From assembly GCA_016931535.1 (NCBI GenBank), contig JAFGEP010000087.1, positions 1 through 61,003 on the forward strand: 61,003 bases of DNA. Direction: 5' to 3'. Made by a program: the position numbers and the translations under genes. Below are positions 56,601 through 61,003 of the stretch, one piece after another. Position 1 is the first letter of the stretch. Every line of letters starts with the position of its first letter. This stretch comes from Bradymonadales bacterium. GTDB lineage: Bacteria; Myxococcota_A; Bradymonadia; JAFGEP01. The notes below the pieces were generated by a model, which was not told the DNA's origin, made no database searches, and saw only the letters and a program-made list of their open reading frames with translations.

Positions 56601-59600
56601 TGGGGTCGCCATCGTCGGTGAAGCCGTCGCAGTCGTCGTCCACCCCTTCGTTGCAGATTTCAGTGGCATCGTGGTTCACACTGGCGACGGTATCGTCACA
56701 GTCGGTGGCGTCGGCGACGTATCCATCGGGTGCGACGCATGCGTCCTGGGAGACGTTCGGGTTCCCGAACCCGTCCTCGTCGACGTCGACGTACCAGGTC
56801 GAGAACCCGAACGGATCCACGTCATCGTCCGCGTCGTCGGTAAACCCGTCGCAGTCGTTGTCGATCCCGTCGCAGACCTCGGCGGCGTCGGGATTCACGT
56901 CCTCATCGGAATCGTCGCAATCCCCACCCGTAGTGATGAAATCCGGGGGCGAAATGCACTGGTAGGTTTCAAGCACTTGGTCTCCGTAGCCGTCACCATC
57001 GAGATCGGGGTAGGAGTAATGCGACAAACCGCCGGTGGTTGTCTGGCGGATACTCAGGAGGACCGAGTCGACCTCCCCCTCATCGCCTGGCAAAGCGTCT
57101 CCGACACAGAGTTTCCATCTACCGTACGCCGGCTCGCCGACGAAGTCGGCGAAGCTCGTCCCTTCGCCGGTGCCCGGGCTGGGGTGATAGCAACATCCGC
57201 TGCACGAGGCGACCGGGTCGCAGTAGTAGGGGTTTGGGTCCCACACACACCCTTCGCCCATGTTCTCCGCAGAGGTTTCGTAGGCATCCGAGAAGTACAG
57301 CCACTCGTTCTGGATACAGCCGCACAATATGGGTGTCCCGCCGGGAGGCCCCGTCCCATCGTCGGCGGACTCCTCACACAGGGGGCGGTTGAGCACCGTG
57401 AGCACGGTCCCCTGCGGACTGACGAGCTTGATCACCAGGTCGGCGGAGCAGTTGTGTTCAAGTTCGACGACCAGCTCCGGGATCTCGGAGATGAGGTCGT
57501 GCCCGTCTCCGCGTTCCGGGATGACCAAGTCCAGGCAGGTCATCGATTCGAGGGTCCCGTCATAGGCGTCATCGGGAATGGTCCCCCCCATTTGCCCCTG
57601 GTATGTCCAATAGGTCTCGCACTCGTCGACAACCTCGTCACAGTCGTCGTCGATGTGGTTGACGGGATCCTCCTCCTGGTTCGGGTTGACGTCCGGATCG
57701 CCATCGTCGCAGTCCGATCCGTTGCACCAAGCCGCGTCCCAGCCGTCCTCGTCGAGGTCTTCGCAACAGATCGGGTTCAACTGCCCGGGCGAACCGAAAT
57801 CGCCGCCGGACAAGGGCTCCCAGATGGTGAGCGTGTCGCACCAGTTCGACGGTTGGTTATTGTCGAAATGGCCGTACGTGCGGGGATCCAACTGCAGGCT
57901 CCGTCCGGAAGCCGTCGTGATCGGGTCGTAGAAAACAAATACCTGGTCCCCCGGATTGGGATCCCCAATTGGGCCTGGGTTGGGCCAATAGATGCCGGAT
58001 TGCTGGATATCGAACCAGATCCCCTGCAGGGGGTCGGTCAGGACGATCGACGGAGGCCACACCCAGTCGACTTCGACACCTCCATTGACATCCGTGTCCG
58101 AGCTGGCGCCGAGCACGACGTGCTGGCCGGGTTGGACGATGAGATCGGCATCGATGCGGACGGGGCTGATGCCCGCTCGGGGCAGCTCGAGCCACCAGCC
58201 CCTGAGGTTCAGCGGTCTGGGAGAGTCCGTCAGGTCGGTGAGGTTGGCTACCTCGATCCACTGCCCCTGCTCCATCGTGGCACTTCCAGATGGCTGGACC
58301 ATCACCTCCGTGATCACGACATCGCCGCAAGCCAGGCCATCCTCGTCATACAGCCCGTCGCAGTCGTTGTCGAACAGGTCGTCCACATCGGGGTGTCCCG
58401 GGTGTACCTCTGGATTGCCGTCGTCACAATCCCCGGAGTTGTCCACGTACCCCGATGGCGCCTCACAGGCCAGCAGCGCATCCTGGGTCGATCCCGATTC
58501 GTCCGAGTCGCCATCGGCGAACCACCAGGAGCCCCCTAGGAGTGTGTCGGTATTGAATGCGAGTACGAGATTTCTGAGCTCCCCCACATCTCCTGGCAAT
58601 CTATCCTCTACCGTCAGCGTCCAGGTGCCGTCGGCACTCTCGCCGTCGAAGTCGGCCAGGGCTCCTTGGGGTACAAACACCCCTCCGGTGTAGTCGTAAG
58701 TCGAGTCTTGCTTGATAGGCACGAGCGCCTCGTCGTCGAGCGTGATGTTCGGGAAGTCATCGCCTACGCCGCCCACTGCAGAGAACAGCGAAACCGTGGT
58801 TTCTTCGGGACTGGTCAAGGACACCGCGAGGTCCGCGCGATAGGTGTGGAGGATGTCGAGATGCACGTTCACGTCGTTGATCGTGCCCACACTATGGACC
58901 TCCACCTCGAAGGAGACCGTGTCGTTATCAACGATCACACCGGTTTCTCCCGCGAACCCCCATCCCTCGACCGCATCGGTCGCACCGTCGCAGTCGTTGT
59001 CCAAACCGTCGCAGATCTCGACAGCGCCGGGGTTGATCGCCGTGTTGGTGTCGTCGCAGTCCCCATCGGAGACGGTCCAGCCATCGGCATCGGAGTCGAG
59101 GGGGTCACAACGGGGGATCTCCGCCTCGGACTCAAGGAGTTCATCCGGCCCGCTCTGTCCGGCGGGGGTATAGCCATCGTCACTCGCCGGATAGTGGGGC
59201 GGGTTGCCGTTGCCATTACCACTCCAGTACCACGAGACCATCGCGCTCTGGTCCGCCCCCGACGTGCCGGTGCTCACCTCGACACAGTACGCCGTGTAGC
59301 ATCGGTCGTACTGCAGCCGGGTTTGATTGATCTTCGCTTCGTAGGTGTCGTCATCGTGGTAGGTCCAGCCGAAGGAGTAGAAATACCCTCCGTAGGTACA
59401 AAAGGTCGGTCCGACGTCGGTCACACCGGTAATGGTCCAGTCGACGGGGAACTCGAGCCACAGGGTGTACACGTACTCCGTGTCTTGGGTAACCGACTCG
59501 GCCCAGAAGCAAAAGGTCTGGCTCTGTTCAGATTGCCAGCAGGCGTTACCCCCGGAGTCGGAGTCGAAAACCACGCTCGATCCACTCAGGCTGGCCTGGG

Positions 59601-59670
59601 CGCCAAAAGGCAACAGAAGCCCGGCTGCGAGAGTCGACACGAACAGGAGGTGTGAGGTACGTCGAAGCAT
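50110..59670 (-). CDS. Giant two-part surface protein: metal-binding-repeat protein joined to DUF1566 lipoprotein-like protein
   Basis: 3186 codons with no stop. Part A (about 1-1508): signal peptide (LLFVSTLAAGLLLPFGAQA); two P-proprotein-like domains (about 236-376 and 745-900); a lamin-tail-like domain (about 450-590); about 14 metal-binding repeats with CDGxDNDCDG; then a C-terminal sorting signal of the MYXO-CTERM kind (C1472-G-C, membrane segment, RRRTRR near 1499-1504). Part B (about 1515-3186): a second signal-like segment (LYSTIALLLLLSALAWGC, Cys1535), Asp-rich stretch, two Cys-rich repeats of about 110 residues, and three tandem modules of about 398 residues, each with a Cys header (DDFTPCEV...) and two DUF1566 domains (motif LTGLTWQGC). 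No ATG, GTG or TTG is in frame between the two parts. ATG at 59670 has GGAGAG upstream. Exported, surface role likely. Confidence 0.85.
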   Translation of the reverse strand: MLRRTSHLLFVSTLAAGLLLPFGAQASLSGSSVVFDSDSGGNACWQSEQSQTFCFWAESVTQDTEYVYTLWLEFPVDWTITGVTDVGPTFCTYGGYFYSFGWTYHDDDTYEAKINQTRLQYDRCYTAYCVEVSTGTSGADQSAMVSWYWSGNGNGNPPHYPASDDGYTPAGQSGPDELLESEAEIPRCDPLDSDADGWTVSDGDCDDTNTAINPGAVEICDGLDNDCDGATDAVEGWGFAGETGVIVDNDTVSFEVEVHSVGTINDVNVHLDILHTYRADLAVSLTSPEETTVSLFSAVGGVGDDFPNITLDDEALVPIKQDSTYDYTGGVFVPQGALADFDGESADGTWTLTVEDRLPGDVGELRNLVLAFNTDTLLGGSWWFADGDSDESGSTQDALLACEAPSGYVDNSGDCDDGNPEVHPGHPDVDDLFDNDCDGLYDEDGLACGDVVITEVMVQPSGSATMEQGQWIEVANLTDLTDSPRPLNLRGWWLELPRAGISPVRIDADLIVQPGQHVVLGASSDTDVNGGVEVDWVWPPSIVLTDPLQGIWFDIQQSGIYWPNPGPIGDPNPGDQVFVFYDPITTASGRSLQLDPRTYGHFDNNQPSNWCDTLTIWEPLSGGDFGSPGQLNPICCEDLDEDGWDAAWCNGSDCDDGDPDVNPNQEEDPVNHIDDDCDEVVDECETYWTYQGQMGGTIPDDAYDGTLESMTCLDLVIPERGDGHDLISEIPELVVELEHNCSADLVIKLVSPQGTVLTVLNRPLCEESADDGTGPPGGTPILCGCIQNEWLYFSDAYETSAENMGEGCVWDPNPYYCDPVASCSGCCYHPSPGTGEGTSFADFVGEPAYGRWKLCVGDALPGDEGEVDSVLLSIRQTTTGGLSHYSYPDLDGDGYGDQVLETYQCISPPDFITTGGDCDDSDEDVNPDAAEVCDGIDNDCDGFTDDADDDVDPFGFSTWYVDVDEDGFGNPNVSQDACVAPDGYVADATDCDDTVASVNHDATEICNEGVDDDCDGFTDDGDPSVDPATKFTWYADDDEDGYGDADAPVSACIQPAGTVTNDNDCDDGNDEVYPGAVEVCDGEDNDCDPATDENTDGDTDGSSICDGDCDDGDDEVYPDAAEVCDGKDNDCDPTTDENIDGDGDGLSTCDGDCDDGDDEVYPGAAEVCDGKDNDCDPATDENVDGDGDGWTLCEGDCDDGGDEVYPGAPELCDGKDNDCNPATDENTDKDEDGWSLCEGDCDDDNAEVYPGAPELCDGLDNNCSGSVPAFETDHDEDGWSLCEGDCDDGNAEVYPGAPELCDGLDNNCSGSVPIFEIDHDEDGQLECQGDCDPFDATVFLGAPELCDGLDNDCNGEIDDGAGDDLDGDGYHDCVDDCDDTNSDSYVGSPEICDGEDNDCDGVIAADEADEDDDGWMICEGDCNDGDGQVHPEAEEVCDDGKDNDCDGDTDGDDSDCDGSDSGADTDDESTGCGCRTSAPTQPRAISILFGLLAVTALWRRRTRRGAPRNLSSARRNNLYSTIALLLLLSALAWGCGDDEIVLDADAGPSADVDSPDVDSADVDADGGSDADIGTDAEDEIEPCPAEVCDESTWCQEAVCGETTYHCTNIEDSWEWRVPMDCDDGDPCTFDDSCIEGACEGVPITCMSTDCILRTCNGTELCSERLLPDEATCGSTSCPRDTCAAGTHYDYPPSCARYCDGAGSCETCSCTALATTCAVGGSNQCCIATCDSLDGCATEEAGSCEDLCGTTSLTIGRSCTGCGDNLADGTCGGGDTYPCDVSHSCESHPCGGTTYYCTDFGGSWEWQSSAACGSTSCEDDYCDDNVFHDYPESCTRNCDGAGTCDTCSCTALPTICAVGESNQCCLATCDADGGCATEAGSCEDLCDTTSLTIGRSCSGCGENLADSTCLGGDSYPCNADHLCESHSCNDTTYTCTNVGDVWEWRTSTDCDDGDACSENEFCSDGLCQGSQLDCGDWMTCVAGDCVDCVSDQYCGADCVDCADLGQLCNDLWGVCVADSCMGQDDFTPCEVITSPDRSYDICLNEVCTSPGCGDESCNVPGPHFVNPDTNQRHCYDEQWEITCPAPGQDFYGQDAQYGWDTVHQSDERFIRERLVTDQSVVIDNLTGLTWQGCPFGLTGADCTGGHLLNANWSDQLANCDELDWGGYTDWRLPDPYELMTLLDQGKAASPFLDTSVFPGITSRFFWSSSSVAGDTDHAWFANFNIGGVTPYGKALSLSARCVRSGPLQPRRFEPSIIEGERVVQDTLTGLTWQGCAAGLTGEDCGSGSATTSDWQTALLSCEELIWGGRDDWRLPDAQELHGIVDYRYTNPSIGTDAFPATPSGRFWSSTTSRTTIDQYIYARRVSFVDGSLEYQAKATANHVRCVRGGLSVGGLCSQDGDCRSEVCHDTWGICAVPSCVGEDDFTPCELVTTPDRSYDICLNQVCVSPGCGDASCNAPGPHFSTPDTNQRQCYDDDSELTTCPQAGEPFSGQDAHYGWDTENDANQRFSRDLSIAEQPVVVDDITGLMWQGCARGQTGDSCSGSATAGNWEDALSYCDGLSWGEQEDWRLPDEYELQSLVDYGRQTAPFVGTSFPATPSDLFWSSSFRAADTGQAWGLHFDTGALDADVPKTSDAHVRCVRGRTTNRPARFDRDTSIEDEPTVSDDITGLMWQGCAAGLTGEACTGSATISSWSEALAYCENLEWAGGDDWRLPNLAELRSIVDNHQSEPAIDATVFQNTPASHFWSSSSRAALPDHAWCVDFQAGALITDTAKTTEAHIRCVRGGRVGDRCTRDHDCFSGRCSDSWGICVVSDCTDQDDFTPCEVITTRDRSYDICVNEVCRSPGCETAACNTPGPHFPIPDTNQRQCYDDDALTPCPDPGQDFCGQDAQHGWDLTYESGERFSRNLSVNENPVVTDHVTGLVWQGCAYGLSGADCTRGAAIQADWYTQLAHCDNLDWGGHRDWRLPDAHELVTLVDYGQTSSILIDTAAFPSTPISPTAWYSSSTSIVESSSAKKIVSFTSGELKNGGNMVDYFARCVRGTPVPQPARFTRDTSSAEYPVVVDTWTSLMWQGCPLGQTGDACSGSVTASNWQDALSYCDDTTWGGYSDWRLPNAIELQSIANFIYPEPNLDAEAFSGTWNGDYCWTSTTMPQNPTQALRLRSDVLRGDKDAMNCVRCVRSGEWD
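55066..55260 (-). other. In-frame junction: sorting signal followed by lipoprotein-like signal
   Basis: Reading on the minus strand: CGC motif at 1472-1474, membrane segment (about 1484-1498), Arg cluster (1499-1504), then about ten residues, then a second hydrophobic segment ending in A-W-G-C at 1535. A GGGGGG run (CCCCCC at 55155-55160 on the plus strand) lies right after the Arg cluster. If one base of this run were in error, part A would end at 55104 with an Arg-Arg stop, but part B would still have no ordinary start codon. Confidence 0.7.
55320..56460 (-). repeat. Coding tandem repeats of the metal-binding motif (period about 135 bp)
   Basis: About nine consecutive repeats of about 45 residues, each with CDG-K/L/E-DNDC and an acidic DGDCDDG-type stretch. 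Copies around 55750 and 55885 differ at only a few bases over about 110 positions; 135 bp apart. Earlier, more diverged copies sit at about 56630, 56860, 57660, 58370 and 59000. Probable calcium or other metal loops. Confidence 0.85.
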
Positions 59671-59946
59671 GGACTCTCCAATGATCGGTTTGTTGCGCGT
59701 GAGGGCAACGCGACCGCTATGCCATCATAGGACCGGCTAACTAGCTCGCGCAGTCACTTTAACCGCTGGATTCGGCCCGCTGCAAGCCGGACGTCCATGC
59801 GAAGTTCAGCGAGGTGGACCGGCGATTTCCTTCGTAGGGAGGCAGAAAGACCATCGATTGCCAGCTTGGAGGTGTCAACGGTTCTGGTATACACAAGATT
59901 GCTGCCAGGTCGGCGCAAACTGGAAACTGTTCTCGGGAGGTTTCGA
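59671..59946. other. Intergenic region between giant gene and 4Fe-4S gene
   Basis: 276 bases, no gene seen. On the plus strand TTGGAG (59866-59871), 16-base spacer and TATACA (59888-59893) could be a promoter for the gene at 59947, which has GGGAGG six bases before its ATG. The promoter of the giant gene on the other strand could not be placed. Confidence 0.4.
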
Positions 59947-60240
59947 ATGGAACCGCGAAAACCAGCCAAGCCGTTCAACGAAGAAACGTGCACACGATGC
60001 GGATTGTGCTTCAGCGACTGTCCGGTCATGGAACTGCCGGAGCAGACGGCCTGCCAGGAGATCATAAAGCTGATCGCCGGCCAGCCCACCCGGCACGTCC
60101 TGCGCAGGTGTACGAGCTGCTTCGCCTGCGATCACCAACCAGGAGGCCGGGGGCAGCGGCCTCTCGCCTTTCGAACAGGGATATCCTGTCGTCGGGCTCC
60201 CGCAGGATCGAGGAGGAAGAGAAGACGAGCCAGAGGATAG
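59947..60240 (+). pseudogene. Truncated 4Fe-4S dicluster protein (HdrC-like) fragment
   Basis: A good start (ATG, GGGAGG six bases upstream) opens MEPRKPAKPFNEETC. The first cluster motif is complete: CTRCGLCFSDCP. The second begins (CTSCFACD, about residue 57-64) but lacks the expected following C-P, and the frame then runs through about 33 Arg/Gly/Pro-rich residues without family character to a TAG at 60238-60240, which is the edge of the repeat element. The intact relatives are subunits of heterodisulfide-reductase or CoB-type electron-transfer complexes. Probably a remnant broken by a rearrangement; a short functional ferredoxin is possible but unlikely. Confidence 0.65.
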
Positions 60241-60335
60241 AATCGCCCCCTCCGTCGCTCCGCGGGTGCAGCTTGTCCGGCGGCCAGGATCGCCCCCTCC
60301 GTCGCTCCGCGACACCTCCCCCGGCCTCCGGCTCG
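60239..60335 (-). repeat. Inverted copy of the left-edge repeat
   Basis: Two copies of the core (complement of GCGGAGCGACGGAGGGGGCGA) start near 60244 and 60290, then the GGGGGAGG palindromic arm to about 60335. Over nearly 100 bases this is the reverse complement of 229-327, with few differences. It lies between the broken 4Fe-4S gene and the rRNA terminator. Confidence 0.85.
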
Positions 60336-60404
60336 GGGGAGGAGAAATGCCCAGGTGACGCCCCCCGCATCGTGGAGTCCACGCAATCGTTTGGGGCATA
60401 AAAA

Positions 60405-60429
60405 AGCCCGCTTCCTGGGGAAGCGGGCT
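60405..60429 (-). terminator. rRNA operon terminator
   Basis: AGCCCGCTTCC and GGAAGCGGGCT form an 11-bp stem with loop of three bases; on the minus strand it is followed by TTTTT. It lies 11 bases beyond the 5S gene: a standard intrinsic terminator. Confidence 0.92.
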
Positions 60430-60440
60430 ATTTTGAGGGA

Positions 60441-60556
<116 letters not shown>

Positions 60557-60649
60557 AGCTCTATGGAAAGAGAAGGGCGCGTGAGGTGAATGCGTGTTGT
60601 CGTCTCCTTTGGAGAAGGCGGCGCGGTGGACAAGGGATTGGTCGGGGGT

Positions 60650-61003
<354 letters not shown>

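Noticed and set aside
56671..58539. 622-codon plus-strand frame within the giant gene region
   Set aside because: Val/Gly/Asp-rich antisense of the metal-binding repeats; not a protein family.

Overview
The window is GC-rich bacterial chromosome with the style of Myxococcota/'deltaproteobacteria'. Signs of this are many lipoproteins of unknown function, a eukaryote-type Ser/Thr kinase, PEGA/TPR, DUF4388 and PPC proteins, Cys/Asp-rich metal-binding repeats, and a myxobacterial-type C-terminal sorting signal (Cys motif, membrane segment, Arg cluster). No marker here fixes the species; the end of an rRNA operon lies at the right edge (23S 3' end, 5S, terminator, all on the minus strand).

Layout. 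1-327: a family of short GC-rich repeats that touches the 3' end of murB. 325-9480 (minus): murB, a trypsin-like protease, pgsA, and a four-gene operon of an Ig/DUF4129-like membrane protein, a DUF4350 protein, a MoxR ATPase and a DUF58 protein. 9864-10991 (plus): a Ser/Thr kinase with a C-terminal anchor. 11026-19957 (minus): four envelope proteins of unknown function, a parvulin-type isomerase, lgt and a HEAT-repeat membrane protein. 20136-26131 (plus): a TPR/PEGA protein, lon with an unusual linker, and a secreted PPC-domain protein. 26276-27355: an IS110/IS1111-type transposase followed by about 490 bp of non-coding DNA. 27849-34335 (minus): a Cys-rich lipoprotein, a zinc-ribbon membrane protein, a membrane protein with a poly-Glu tail, dnaK and an fmdB-family gene, with tRNA-Gly(GCC) on the plus strand among them. 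34579-48612 (mostly plus): an Slt-type lytic transglycosylase, mazG (minus), then a long run of a TPR/zinc-ribbon membrane protein, DUF4388 protein, phoH, pgpH-type HD protein, ybeY and an outer-membrane barrel, followed by three small membrane proteins. 48609-49912 (minus): a small secreted protein and a short-chain dehydrogenase. 50110-59670 (minus): one 3186-codon frame. 59947-60240: a broken 4Fe-4S protein gene, then an inverted copy of the left-edge repeat and the rRNA genes.

How the genes work together. Most of the window serves the cell envelope: peptidoglycan precursor synthesis and turnover (murB, slt), phospholipid and lipoprotein maturation (pgsA, lgt), folding and quality control (PpiC, DnaK, Lon), and signalling or RNA processing (kinase, phoH-pgpH-ybeY). 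The most unusual item is the 9.6-kb frame. It looks like a secreted metal-binding-repeat protein that ends in a sorting signal, joined in frame to a second protein that begins with its own lipoprotein-like signal and carries three tandem modules, each with two DUF1566 domains. The second is a roughly 100-bp repeat present at both ends of the window in opposite orientation, where each adjoining reading frame ends on a TAG at the same edge of the repeat.
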